In this document: positions 1-12,193 of the stretch, in pieces
Numbering within the stretch: position 1 is the stretch's first letter
Layout: each line of letters starts with the position of its first letter
NCBI GenBank assembly: GCA_015178975.1
Contig: WHVD01000108.1
Span: forward strand, 124,001 to 188,000
Origin: Hysterangium stoloniferum
Taxonomy: Eukaryota; Basidiomycota; Agaricomycetes; Hysterangiales; Hysterangiaceae
Direction of reading: 5' to 3'
Length of the DNA: 64,000 nucleotides
Program-made: the position numbers and the translations under genes
Notes under the pieces: generated by a model
Databases searched by the model: none
Seen by the model: only the letters and a program-made list of their open reading frames with translations
What the model was told of the DNA's origin: nothing

Positions 1-2480
1 ATCCCTTCCACGATATACGTGTGTATGATAAATGTTGATGCAACCTCATCCAAGTTGGTGTGCAGCGGTGACTTGACTAAAACGTTGTATAGTGATGACG
101 TAATCAACGGTGACGCGTCTCTATCTACCCAACGGACGCCGGGGCAGTAAAAGAAGGCCGCAGCCAAGAATGTCATGAGCTTCATAGTGTGACTCTTGTC
201 GCTCCCGAAAGAAAATATCGGGAAACTCTCTAAAACCACTGTCGCTCTTCTCCGAATTTGAGGCGGGTATATAGGTCTACGACTCAGATGTGAGTATTTC
301 CAGTGTATTAAATGATTGAGGTCTACCTACCTCGCCAAATCAGCACTGTCTTGAACTAGTCTTCCTAGTCTTGGCAGCGTGAGATGCTTGTGTAGAAACT
401 TGCCAAAGGCACCATTGTCTCGTAACAAACGGGTGATTTCCCGGTATATTGTCAGCTTTGCGATCAGTGAAGCTGTCTTAGCACTGTGAAGGACTTTCAT
501 CCCAACCCTTTCCAAACCGACTCCACAGTAATACTCGCGGCCAATTTCAATACCTGACATTGTCCCCTGACTCCGTGAGATCATTCCCCAGTCATCGGCA
601 TGACTGAAATAGGGGCTGAGGTTGGATGTCGTGTTGGTGGATATCTTAACAACATTCGGTGGGTCAGGGTAGCCCGCTTCTCCTCGACACTGAAATGCTC
701 AGCATGTGACACATATCACATAGAAATAGAATTATACTTTACTCACCCACTCGTCAACCCAAATCTTTATATGGTTTGCAGACAGCTGTATGTGTTGCCT
801 ACCATCCCGATAACATAAATCATGGCCGGGTTCATTACAACCCCATCGTTCTCGAAGCTTCTCCCTGAATCTCTCTCTCATCTCTTTAACGATCTCGTCC
901 CGTTGCTCTGAACTCAATACACCGGGGGAAACTAAGGGTGGGAGTTCCTCAATGTCTTCAAGGTCGATCCCAGCCGTTGCCGAATTGTGATTCCCCGGAG
1001 TCGTCTCGTCGGAAGTAGACATTGGTGGGTAGCAGTCTTACTTACACGAGAAGGGGTGGCCTCGCCTTTATGCCCCCATTGGTCGGAGAGTTAATTCCAC
1101 CAAGGTACAGCCTTATGGCCGTGCTTACACAGGATTCACAGCATGTCATCCCTGCCATCGGAAGCAAAATCCCTTCACCTTCCTTGACCTATATAGATTC
1201 CAGTGGACGTAGTTACTTTACTACGTTCTTACGCCTTCTGCTGAAGGCTCACACAGTATCTAATAATAGTTTAGACAATTGTGACCCCATGATATAGTAT
1301 TTAAGGGTGTTATTGAGCGTCAGGGTTGAAAGTAAAACGGCTTTTCTCTTATTCGAGAAGTGGGATTACCTTGAATAATATAAATGCAGTGCAGAGCTAT
1401 GCTGATCCGCTGCCGCTTTCAAGTTGTCGTTGTTAACCTGAAAATTTTTCTTGCGAGAGTGCGGGCTGGCTGTTTAATTTTATCACAACCTTCAACGAGG
1501 AGAAACCCAAGGCAAGTGATGGTCTAGTCGGGTTGATGGCAAGCAACGTTGTTTCATCCTTCACCCTTGACATATCAATCGGCTTGAATTTTGTGCAACG
1601 TATGAACAAAACAAATAGTGACATAAGACCAAAGTTCTCATCGTAGATTTTCTTGAGGTACATAAGGGTCTGACTTGGAATTATTTTGATTATGGCGTGT
1701 CTATCAGAATTTGTATTGACAAATTGTACATACAATCGCGTGTCAAGTCATACTTACCCACAACAGGCTCTATTATTCCCTGTATGGCTGAATGGAATTG
1801 ATTCTTTGATACTGCGATGATCCCGTAGGTCAATGATTGTGACCCACCTGTAGCTTGAACTATTGCAGGCGGAGTTCTTCCAATATCTAAAGATTGACTA
1901 TGCCTGGCTGCGCTTGCACGTGTCCATTTCTGCAATCGGAGCTGTCCCTTCGTTGCTGCCCACTCCACTTTGAGCTCCACAAAGGTGGCCGTCACAGTCC
2001 CTCTTCTCTCCCACATGATGGTCATTCATCCCGGGTCTCAGTGTGTGACCCCAATCCATCCTTCATGTTCTCGTGTTTCATGATTGTTTGTCAAGGAAAT
2101 AATGAACTCTGTGGGTCATATGAACTTCTTAGCTGATCAATGGCTATTGTCATCAACAAATGGGTGTAGAAGATACGGTGCTTGCCAAGGTAATGCATCA
2201 TAATACAATGACTCTGAGGATGATCTTCAGTGCAGCAGGATCACAACAAAAATATTTCTTCAGAATACATTTGGGATCACTCGAAGACAGTTAAGCTTCG
2301 GAGTCCTGAGGCCAGACCAAAAATGACAGGAATTCCCTTTAAGACAGTGGCAATGAGAGTTACCCCGATTATTTCTTCGCCACATAATGTAGCAACTCTG
2401 TTCGATGTGATGGTGGCAAAGTAGATTAAGGATTGTGAAGCGCTGTGAGTCTTTGGCAATGTTAAAGCTGTCATCCATCT
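1..2480 (-). pseudogene. R-family unit 1 (blocks a-h), unrecognised multi-exon gene family
   Basis: Read on the minus strand this copy contains, in order, block a (about 2480-2410), b (2424-2260, motif GIPVIFGL), c (2025-1745), d (1690-1433, NSDRHAIIKIIPSQTLMYL), e (about 1200-1050), f (1022-735, with CNEPGHDLCYR), g (about 690-310, GVGLERVGMKVLH) and h (240 to the window edge). A GTAAGT donor after block c at about 1743 and an acceptor before the NSDRHA stretch look like a real intron of about 55 nt. I do not recognise the protein. Reading frames are interrupted between blocks, so this is probably a decayed copy. It is followed head to tail by another unit to its right. Confidence 0.6.
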
Positions 2481-3609
2481 GGCAGTGTCTCCTGGGCTAG
2501 CACCATTATGGCGACTAACTCACCAGCGATATTTGTGATAAAACGGCCTAGGACTACGCATAGGAAGGAACAGGTGACGACAACTAACTTTCAAAGTCCC
2601 ACGTATCTAGTCGACGATTGCATTAATATTAGATTGAATCAAATGACTGTTTTGCTACTATTCGAAATGAAATAATACAAACATGACAATTGGTGGAATG
2701 AACTCCAGTCGACTGGAGTGGGGAAATGTCAGGATAGCGAGTGAAATAAATTGACGTGGTGTGTAGTGTGACGTTAGCGACTGAAACATTGAAACACAAC
2801 ACAGACAGGACTTCTCGTGGATTGTCTGCTCCACACGGTTGTGGGTATTCTTCAGCTCTTAGCTGATATCTTCGCTGTTAAATTGTGTTAAATTATGTAG
2901 CTTCATACGACTTTCAAGTCCATATCTTGTTTGAAATGACTGTCATTTATAAATAGGATGTCAGTCTAGCCATGGGTGGTGCTTGCAAGTGTATTCAATG
3001 CATGTATGGCGTGCAACATGCAGAGCTCGCGGCAATGGTGAAAGATGACTGTATACGCTCTCATATTTGATCGACCTATGGCAGCTGTATTGTCACGTTT
3101 TCAATGAAAGAGAATCAATTCAGGATTTCGCCCAACACATTGACTCGCACGGTGTGAAGGCCCTCGGTTTTAAGACGATGGATCATGTCGATTGAAAACT
3201 GACCTGAAAGTATAATGAGCCTGAACGAGAGATGTATTGAAATGGCGAGGGGGGAGGCCTTGTTCAGACCTTCAATGATATCTTATTTAAAGCAAGTGTC
3301 GTTCATGGTTCGGGTCTTAGTCTAGGTACGGGTTGTGTCCCCAGATGTATTAAACACATGTATGGGGACAACTGCAGAGCTTGGGGTGATATTACAAAAT
3401 GACTATATGCGGTCGTACGTCAGCCCAAGTCATATAGCTTTATAACATCTGCAACCGCGGCTGCAACCGCGACGCTATTGGGCTCCTGCCGGTTTGGTTG
3501 AGATGTGTCGGCATTATCAAACAGAAATGATTAGGAAGTCTGTTCAATTAATGGTGCAAGACCTTTGTCAGGGCAACCATGTTCCTCCACCACTGATATG
3601 GGGGTCCAA
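2481..3609 (-). repeat. R-family spacer (blocks k-l) between units 1 and 2
   Basis: About 1.1 kb of non-ORF or weakly coding R sequence. It holds a perfect 14-bp palindrome, TCCAGTCGACTGGA, near 2703-2716 and the tract that elsewhere encodes block k (motif SIDKIHDLKTE on the minus strand). The same tract recurs at about 9160-10180, 18050-19060, 25200-26470, 33650-34980 and 46320-47250. It links the 3' side of one unit to the 5' side of the next, so it may hold the boundary or promoter of the unit. No autonomous feature is otherwise visible. Confidence 0.5.
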
Positions 3610-4409
3610 TTAGACCCTACCGACACGAGTGGAAGGTGTGGCGACCACGGAAAAAAAATAACGTGCGGTCGAATCTAAACCCTCAAGCGTGTACCTGACG
3701 GATTGGGCATTGCGCGAGCCGCGGATTATGTCACAATGTGGAAGAAGAGAAACGAGTGTGGCGATGGTGTCGAGGCTGTGCACTGTGTTACATGCAGATT
3801 CGTGCTCGGAACATCCAGCTATCAGGTTCAGAGTCAACTTGATTATTTGTGCGCCAGACGCAAGTAGGTCCCGACTTGGAATCGTGTGCGTCAGAATCTG
3901 ACTGGTAGGCAAGTTTCATAGGCGGAGGTCAGATGGTGCCGGAAGGTAAAATATTGTGAACGTACCGTACGATGGGCTTCATGAGTGAAGAAACCACTTT
4001 CAGCTGGTTAATGTGATCGGTGAGAAGTGTGCTGTCGTCAAAGAAGGGTTTCAAGCAGTGAATACTCCAATATAGTGAATGTAATGTCCCCAAATCAATG
4101 TTAAGTGTCAATGACGCTATATGTATGTTTATCCCGTCCAGTATAACATTTAATACAGCTCCAGCAATATCTCGAAACCATGCATCTTGGTGGATGCAAC
4201 ACGCGAGAAGCCGTATAGCATATTCAGGAAAGGAACGTCGTCGTGTGTGAGACTCTCTGTCATGGTGTTGGTGGGCAGAATGAAATGATGTGATGTCGCG
4301 ACACACCGTTGTAACCCGAATTCAATGTAACCTCTGATCGCCGTGAGCTCCTCTACAGATAGTTGACGCATGTGGCGGATCACTTTCATGATATGCACAA
4401 GGCCCAAAG

Positions 4410-4723
4410 TGTTAAATTGAATGGAAGCCTGGGGACCATAGTATGAGGACTCTCTACTATTGGAGTGTAGCCACTAAGAGTAGAGCGGTGTAGGTATTTG
4501 ACCGGTGATATTGCTAGGCTTCCAGACAAGGATCCTACTCCTTGTCTGGACTAACTATATACTATGTACATGGTCTGTGCACTGGTCTGTGCACGATGGC
4601 ATGCTACAGATCTAGTGAACACTAAACTAAATATACAGAATCACATAATATGAACTGGTCAGATCTATACAGTCACAAGATGAGATATGAGATTAGACTA
4701 AATGCATATCCCATATTCTAACA
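4410..4723 (-). mobile_element. Solo LTR, Copia-type (LTR family 1)
   Basis: A 314-bp insertion in R block h begins TGTTAAATTG and ends ATTCTAACA, with flanking 5-bp repeats caaag/caaaa. Relatives of about 310 bp lie at 15903-16211 and 31718-32033 and share internal stretches such as the one around the ACTATATACTA motif. On the minus strand the start TGTTAGAATATG resembles fungal Copia LTRs. It is a fossil with no internal coding domain. Confidence 0.78.
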
Positions 4724-4795
4724 CAAAATGGGAAAGGGATGATGAAATCCTGTTAGATAATGGGCAATGTGTATGATAAATGATGATGCAACCTC

Positions 4796-5216
4796 TGTTA
4801 GTAATCAAGTCTTCGTGTAAAATGTAACCGAAATATGGATCTGATGACGAATATATGCACATATATTGAGGTGCCGTCAAGAGGGGAATAACTCCTAATC
4901 ACAAATTTCTCCTTAATGATGCAATCGACTAGAAACTTCGAGTATCTAAATTTCCCCTATTTACTCTCCTAATATCTCTCCTAAAACAATTAGAAAGTAG
5001 ATAAAAAAGTCGCAATATTTCACCATATACCTCAGTGAAGTTTACTCACTCACTCACTGAGGTATATGCACAATCATGTATTATTCATTCTATTACTTAT
5101 TAAATATCTTGTAGCTTCGCAAACAGGTACTATAATATATAGTGAAGTTTACTCACTCACTCACTGAGCTTCGCAAACAGACTCAATCCTTTCGAAATCT
5201 TGTCTACTACTTAACA
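4796..5216. mobile_element. Solo LTR with internal hairpins (LTR family 2)
   Basis: A 421-bp insertion bounded by TGTTAGTAAT and CTACTTAACA is flanked by perfect 5-bp duplications, acctc at 4791-4795 and 5217-5221. Inside are strong palindromes built around a CTCACTCACTCACTGAGG motif near 5046-5063 and again near 5150-5167. A second copy in opposite orientation lies at 54849-55278. Fossil LTR; which internal region it belonged to is unknown. Confidence 0.8.
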
Positions 5217-6291
5217 ACCTCATCAAAGTTGGTGTGCAGTGGTGACTTGACCAGAACGTTGTACAGTGATGACATAATCACAGTTGACGCATCTCTATCT
5301 GACCAATGGATGCCAGGACACCACGTGAAGGCCGAAGCAAAAGATAGTATAAGTTGGGTAGTATGACCCTTGCTACTCTGCTGTACATAAAGTGTAGACA
5401 CTGGGAGCCTTTCTAAGATCATCACCACTCGTCTCCGAATTTGAAGTGGATATGTGGGTCTATGAAGACATCAGTATTTCAAGTGTATTCAACATTGACG
5501 CTGAGTTATCCCTACCTCATAAATCAACACTCTCTTGAACTAGTATTCCCAATTTTGGCAGGGTGAGATGCTTGTGTAGAAACTTGTTAAAGGCATTGTT
5601 GTATTGAGACAATCCACTCATTATTTGCCCGTATATTGTTAGCTTTACCATCAGCAAAGCTTTCTTTGCACTATGAAGGACTTTCATCCCAACCCTTTCC
5701 AAACCGACTCCACAGTAATACCTGGGGCCAATTCCAACACTTGAAGATGTCCCAAGACTCCATGAGATCATTCCCCAGTCCTCAGCATGACTGTGATATG
5801 GGCTGAGGTTGGATGTCGTATTGGTGGATATCTTGGACAACAATGGGTGGGTCATGGTAGGTCATTTCTCCTTGACACTGAAATCTGCCACATCTGACAC
5901 ATCACATGGAAATTGCATTATACTTTACTCACCAACTCATCAACCCAGACCTCTATATGGTTTTCAGATAGATGTATGTGCTGCTCATCATTGGGGGCCT
6001 GTAACATAAATCATGGCCAGGTTCATCACAGCCCCATCGTTCTTGAAGCTTCTCCCTGAATATTTCTCTCATCCCCTGAATGATCTCGTCCCATTGCTCT
6101 GAGCTCAATACACCCGGGGAAGCTAAGGGTGGTAGCTTCTCAATGTCTTCAATGTAGATCCCAGCCGTTGCCGAATTGTGATGCCCCAAAGTCGTCTCAT
6201 TGGAAGTAGACATATGGGTAGCAGTCTTCCCTACACAAGAAGGGGGTGCCTCACTTTGTGCTGCCATCACTCGGAGAGTTACTTCCACCAA

Positions 6292-7400
6292 GGTACAGCC
6301 TCATGGCCATGCTCACACGAGATACACAGCGTTTCATTCCTGCCTTTGTACACAAGGTTCCCTCACCTTCCTTGAACCTTATATGCTCCACTGTAATGAG
6401 GTTGCCTTGCTACTCTCTTACGCCTCCCACTGAAGGTTCACACAGCATCTAATAATAGTTTAATCGATGTGTCACCTCATTGTATAGTATTTCTAGTATT
6501 CTTGTGCGTCAGAGTTGAAAGCGAATGGCTTTTCTGATATTGAGAAGTGACATTGCCATGTGTAATATAAATGCAGTCCAGAGCGATGCCCACCGGTTGC
6601 TGTCTCCAACTTGGCACTGTCAGCCTCAGGCTTTGTCCAGAGAGATTGCACGCTTCCTGTTTAATTTTACAAGCTTTCACCCAGGAGAAACCCAGGGCAA
6701 GTGATGGCCCAGTCACATTACATAATAGTAAGCACCTGATTTCTTTATTCGCCTTCGCCATATCCTTCATCGTGACGAATCCATCCGGATGTGTATTAAT
6801 AGATTCCAAATATAATCCCCTGTCACTTACTTACAGCCAGCCTTTTTTATTATCTGTCTGTCTGAGTCGAATGTTTCGCCCCAGGCTCATATTGATGCGT
6901 GGCTATGGCGCTTCAAAGCGACAACAAGGTAGACCAACCATTGTGACCTCCTGTAGCTTCACGTATTGGGTGGATCTCTTCCGGTATGTAAATATTTACC
7001 ATGCTGGGCTATGCCTACACATCCTCCTTTTCTGCCGTTTTTCTCCCCCCTTTGTTGCTGCCCATTTCACTCTGCCCTTTGAGCCCCACATAGGTCACTG
7101 TAACAGTCCCTCTTCGTTCCCACACGATGGTCATTCATCGTAACTCCGGGTTTATCACTCCAATTCATCCTTGATTTTCTCGTTTTTGCTGATTTATCAT
7201 TCAAGGAATTATCGAGCCACTCTGAGTCTTAACAAACTTCTAAGCTGATAATTGGCTATTGTCATAAAGAGAATGGGCAGAGTATACGACACTTGTCAAG
7301 ACTATGCATCATAATGTCATGACTCTCAGATATTGTCAAGTGCAGCAGGATAACAACAAAATCATCCCTCAAAATTTCTTTTTGAGATAACTAATGGACA
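6292..7400 (-). pseudogene. R-family unit 2, blocks c-e
   Basis: Minus-strand continuation upstream of block f. Block e is at about 6460-6250 (SMAMRLYLGGSNSP), d at about 6809-6580 (VTGPSLALGFSWVKA) and c at about 7143-6900 (VWERRGTVTV). A plus-strand ORF of 190 codons at 6571-7143 is the antisense shadow of these blocks. Homologous blocks occur at 1433-2025, 28430-29400 and 49320-50040. Reading frames are not continuous. Confidence 0.5.
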
Positions 7401-8214
7401 AAAATATTTCTTGGGAATATAGTATTGAGTGCCGCATGATCCCTAGCTAGCCAGGAGTAGTTCGGCACTCAACGTCCAGCCGAGCGTATGAAGTACTTCC
7501 ATGCTTTTGTTCTCTTATGACGACGCTGTCGATCCACAGTCTTTAGTTTTCACCCACTGACGTCTTATAATTTCTCTATAAAACTTATCTAATTAATTTT
7601 TACCCACCGACCCTGGCCCTTTCTTCAAAGGCAGTTGCATTATTGCAATAATCATTCGTTTTCGAAGTAGTATATTGATCACATTATATCGGATTGGACA
7701 ATATCATGGGCTGTTAATGCGCAATGAATACCTGCCCTCCCGAGCGGTGAGTCTTCCCACACACGCAGAGAGCTAGCGCTCTCCCTCTACCCAACCATAC
7801 AGCTCTTTACAGTGTCTGTCCGAAATAGACAAAGCTGGACCATTAGGATGAGACAACTATCGGCATCGTAGTGGATTGGTCAGTGATTGTTGTAGTGTTC
7901 TTTATTATTCTTCAATGGCTTGCTTCGTGCCATCCCAATTGACATGAGAATAACAATCGCGGGACTTTCTTTCACACTTTCCAGCGGCATTCTAATTGAA
8001 GTGATTGTCGTTCATAAATCGGATGTCATTCTAGCCACCTGCCAATATATTCAACGTATACGCTTGCCATCAACGAATAGGAGGTGCGGAGAATCCGCGA
8101 AGGTAAAAAGTAGCTATATGCGCTCTTACATTGACTCAAACTATGTAAATTTATACCACTTGGAAATCCAGGTACGAAGCGAAGAAATTAAAGTGAAATA
8201 GCACTATCCTCCTC
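7401..8214. other. Interval without recognised gene
   Basis: About 800 bp that only partly matches R spacer sequence: 7920-8210 resembles the k-l spacer on the plus strand. A 93-codon plus-strand ORF at 7920-8201 has no recognisable domain and lies in spacer sequence. Nothing convincing is seen at 7430-7900. Confidence 0.4.
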
Positions 8215-9160
8215 CTAGGGGAGATGTGTCGGCATTATCGAAGAGAAACAATTATAAATCGGGCCAAATTGATCGAACAAGACCTTCCCCAGGCCAACGA
8301 TGTTTCTTCGCCGCTGGGACCACGTTGAAATTAGACGATACGTATGCGCCAGTGAAGGTGTGGTGTCGACACGTAAGAAGGAATTGGCGGTGAGAACTGG
8401 ACCTTCATAGTCGATCATGGATCCTTCGTTGATCGAACTGTGGATCGCGTCCCAATGTATGAGGAGAGAAACGAGAATGGCGATGGTATTGAAGCTGGGC
8501 ACAGTGGTACACGCGGGTCCGTGGTCGAGAGATCCACAGCTATCAGGATCAGACTAACCTCGATTATTTCTTCGCCGCATAATGTAGCAACTCTGTTCGA
8601 TGTGACAATGGAAAGGTAGATTAAGGATTATGAAGTACTGTGAGTCCTTGCCAATGTTAAAGCTGACATCTGGGAGTGTCTCCTTGGCTAGCACCATTAT
8701 GGCGACTAACTCACCAGCATTATTTTTGGTAAAACGGCCTGGAAGCCTCATAGTTATGTTCTGGGGGTTATTTTCCTCAAAATAGAGAGGTAAGTGGAAT
8801 TCTTGAAAGGTGTGGCGACTACGCATAGAAAGGAACAGGTGACGACAACTAACATTCAAGAGGCCCACGGATCTAGTCGATGAGTTCCTCAATATTAGAT
8901 TCAATCAAATGGCTTTTTTGCTACTACTCGAAATGAAACAATTCAAACATCACAATTAGTGGAATAAACTCCAGTGAACATAGATGGAAGCAATAGGGGA
9001 AATGTCGGGATAGCGAGTAAAATAAACTGTCGTGGCGCGTAGTGTCATGTTAGCGACTGAAACATTGAAGCGCAGAAATTTCTCGGGGGCTTAGCTTCTG
9101 TACGCGGCGGGTCGGGTATTGTATTCTTCAGATATGAGTTGATAAGTGATCCCACCTGAC
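8215..9160 (-). pseudogene. R-family fragment: block a joined to block j
   Basis: Minus strand. Block a is at 8904-8570 (ELVAIMVLAKETLPDVSFNIG) and is followed directly by a block-j-like stretch at 8545-8215 (FNTIAILVSLLIHWDAI). In unit 1 block a is followed by block b, so b-i are missing here. The same a-to-j join is seen on the plus strand at about 12540-12610, which points to an old deletion or an alternative unit type copied more than once. 8905-9160 is the palindrome-bearing spacer. Confidence 0.45.
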
Positions 9161-10188
9161 ATGACCACGAGCTACGTTTCTCTTATCCAAGGTGAAAGCT
9201 CACGACAATGTGAAGAAGTGTCGCTGTTTTGATGATGCATGGTGTTTTCCAATGACTTGGCCCAGCTTCCTGTTCTCCCAAACAAGTGACCTTCTTCGAG
9301 TACCCCTAGTGGTATTAGATTGACATTATTACCGCTAGTATATGCGATGTGATTTCAGCGAGTAGTCCTCGGAATATATTCAACACCAGTCTAGAGAACC
9401 TCGTAGTGATCATCACAAGTGGATATCTTTACTTTTAAAGTGCGTCAAATTATGTAGTTTCATACAATTCTCAAGTCGACGGTCTGTTTGAAATGACTGT
9501 CATTTATAAATAGGATGTCAGTCTAGCCACAGGTGGTGCCTGCAAGTGTATTCGACTGACGTATGTCATCAACGCGTACAAGCTGCAGAGCTCGGGGCAA
9601 TGGTGAAAAGTGACTGTATGTGCTCTTAGATTTGTTCGACCTGTGGGAGCTTTATTGCCAAGTTGTCAATGGAAGGAACTTAGGTTAAGGAATTCGCCTA
9701 ATGCATTGCCTCGCACGGTGTGAAGGCACTCGGTGTGAAGGTACTCGGTTTGAAGATCATGGATCTTGTCAATTGAACACTGGCGTGAAAGTATGATGAG
9801 CCTGAAGGAGACATGCATCGAAATGGCGACGGGGGGTCCTTTTTGAGCCATTAGGTGACATCTTATTTAAAACAACTGTCGTTTATGATTCGGATGTTTG
9901 TGTAGGCACGGCTAGTGCCTCCAAATGTATTCAACACATGTATGGGGACAACTGCAGAGCTCACGGAGATAATACAAAGTGACTATATGCGTTGGTACAT
10001 CGGCTCAAATAATATAGCTTTATACCATCTGCAACCCCGGCTGCAAAGTGAGTTGAATAAAGGACGACGCTATTGGGCTCCTCGTGGTTTGGTTGAGATG
10101 TATCGAAGAGAAATGATCAGCGAGTGTATCCAAATGATGGTGCAAGACCGTCAGGGCAACCATGCTCCTCCACCACTGATCTGGGGTT
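9161..10188 (-). repeat. R-family spacer (blocks k-l)
   Basis: About 1 kb of R spacer. A 61-codon minus-strand ORF at 9851-9666 carries the block-k signature (FRLIILSRQCSIDKIHDL) and may be a real exon. The remainder is non-coding repeat sequence shared with 2481-3609 and 33650-34980. Confidence 0.45.
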
Positions 10189-11868
10189 CTAATTGGACCT
10201 TACCGACACACGAGCGGAAGGAGTGGCTACGACGCAAAGGAAGGAACGCGCGGTGAAATCTAAAGTTTTAAGCGAGTAATCGAAGAATTTGTCGTTGGTC
10301 GAGCCGCGCATTACGTCACAATGTGGAAGGAGAGAAACCAGAATGTAGATGGTATCGAGGCTGCGCACTGTGGTACATGCGGATTCGGGCTCGGAAGATC
10401 TAGCTATCAGCTTCAGAGTAACCGCTATTATTATGTCGGCAGAATGCAAGAGCGCATAATGTTCCATCAGAATGAGACTGGTAGGACAGTTCCATGGGCG
10501 GATGTAAGACGGTGCTATAAGGTAAAATGTTGTGAACGTACCGTACGATGGGCCCAATGAGCGCAGAAACCACATTCAGCTGGTTGATGTGATCGGTGAG
10601 AAGCGTGCTGTCGTTGAAGAAGGTTTCCAAGGAGCGAATACTCGAATACAGTGAGTTCGACGTGTACCAATGAAGATGAAGTGTCAATGACGCCATATGC
10701 ATGCGTATGTCGTCCAATACAACCCTCAATACAGTGTCAACGATATCTCGAAACCATGCATGCAACATACGAGAAGCCGTATCGGATATTCATACAATCT
10801 AACTCGTGTCTGATATTCCCTGTTATGGTTTTGGTGGGAAGGATGAAATGGTGTGATGGCACGACGCACGGTTGTAACCAGAATTCAATGCAACCTCTGA
10901 TCGCTGTGAGCTCCTTTACAGATAGTGGACGCATGTGGCAGATCGTTTCCACGATAGAAAGAAGGCCCAAAAAGGGTAAGCGCGGATCAAATCCTGAGAC
11001 ACAGTGAGATTCTGAGAAATAACCGGCCATGTGTATGATAAATGTTGATGCAACCTCATCAAAGTTGGTGTGCAGCGGTGACTTGATTAAAACGTTGTAA
11101 AGTGACGTAATCACATGTGACGCGATGGCAGGTGACGCGTCTCTCTAACCGGTAAACGCCGGGGCAGTAAAAGAAGGCCGAAGCTAAGAATGTCTGGGCA
11201 GTGTGACCTTTTCCGCTCCGCCACATGTGACGTGAAAATATCAAACTACTTAAAACTTCCGTCGCTCTTCTCCGAATTTGAAGCGGGTATAGGTCTACGA
11301 CTCAGATATGAGTATTTCCCCAGTGTATTCAATGATTGATGTATCCCTACCTCGCTAAATCAGCACTGTCTTGAACTAGTCTTCCCAGTCTGGGCAGCGT
11401 AAGATACTTCTGTAGCAACTTGCTAAAGGCACCATCGTCTGGTGACAAACGGGTGATTTTCCGGTATATTTTCAGCTTTGCGATCAGCAAAGCTGTCTTA
11501 GCACTGTGAAGGACTTTCATCCCAACCCTTTCCAAACCAGCTCCACAGTAATACCTGGGGCCAATGTCAATACTTGACATTGTCCCCTGACTCCGCGAGA
11601 TCATTCCCCAGTCATCAGCACGACTGTAATAGGGGCTGAGGTTGGATGCTGTGTTGGTGGATCTCTTAACGTTCGGTGGGTCATGATAGCCCGTTTCTCC
11701 TTGACACTGAATGCGCAACATGTGACACACTTTGCATGGAAATAGCATTATACTTTACTCACCCACTCGTCAACCCAAATCTCTATATGGTTGGCAGACA
11801 GCTGTATGTGTTGCCTACCATCGGGGGCCCGATAACATAGATCATGGCTGGGTTCATTACAACCCTAC
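10189..11868 (-). pseudogene. R-family unit 3, blocks f (partial)-j
   Basis: Minus strand. The 3' part of block f ends near 11868, where a different sequence joins it. Then come g (11748-11347, with CQGETGYHDPPNVKR and GLERVGMKVLHSAKTA), h (11280-10740), i (10768-10400, LETFFNDSTLLTDHINQLNV) and j (10575-10189, SSEPESACTTVRSLDTIYIL). GTGAGT/CAG borders flank the f-g intron and GTAGGG/TAG borders the g-h intron. Block h runs into block i by a change of frame. Unrecognised product; probably decayed. Confidence 0.58.
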
Positions 11869-11918
11869 ATGGCACAACAATTTATTTCACTCGCTATCCT
11901 GACATTTCCCCTACTGCT

Positions 11919-12188
11919 TATTAAAAAGAGTATGAGTTGACTCTATTGCAATACACAATCTACAAGGGTTTAATAAGCTTGTAATGAAGTACTTGTGTCT
12001 CAATATCTTGTGTCAGTTAGTGTAGCACCTCCTGATAATATAGGTTTGGTGCTCTGGGAGGTGTATAGTGGTTCTGACACACATTAACCTCCAAATGCAT
12101 GGTCCGCAATTAGCATCTTCATATGAAAAGTTGCAATAATTGGTGGACTCCCCCTATAAAAAGGTGTGTTTCATCATCAAATTTAACA
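11919..12188 (-). mobile_element. Short solo LTR-like element (LTR family 3)
   Basis: A 270-bp insertion begins TATTAAAAAG and ends AAATTTAACA, flanked by perfect 5-bp repeats ctgct at 11914-11918 and 12189-12193. Copies lie at 43084-43361 and 45227-45483. On the minus strand the ends read TGTTAAATTTGATGATGAAA, similar to Copia-type LTRs. Fossil. Confidence 0.65.
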
Positions 12189-12193
12189 CTGCT

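Larger units (their letters stand above)
3610..6291 (-). pseudogene. R-family unit 2, blocks f-j, split by two solo LTRs
   Basis: Minus-strand blocks are f (about 6214-5955, CDEPGHDLCYR), g (about 5890-5517), h (5460-5222, then 4790-4724 and 4409-4150 after two solo LTRs are set aside), i (4306-3929, CIHQDAWFRDIAGAVL and LLTDHINQLKVVSSL) and j (3912-3610, SEHESACNTVHSLDTIATL). The f-to-g junction again has a GTGAGT donor and a CAG acceptor. Comparing its block f start with that of unit 1, and removing the LTRs, gives a head-to-tail spacing of about 4.4-4.5 kb. Function is unknown. Frames are broken. Confidence 0.6.

Noticed and set aside
6571-7143. 190-codon plus-strand ORF
   Set aside because: It is antisense to R blocks c and d, which carry the conserved motifs (RRGTVT; SLALGFS) on the minus strand.
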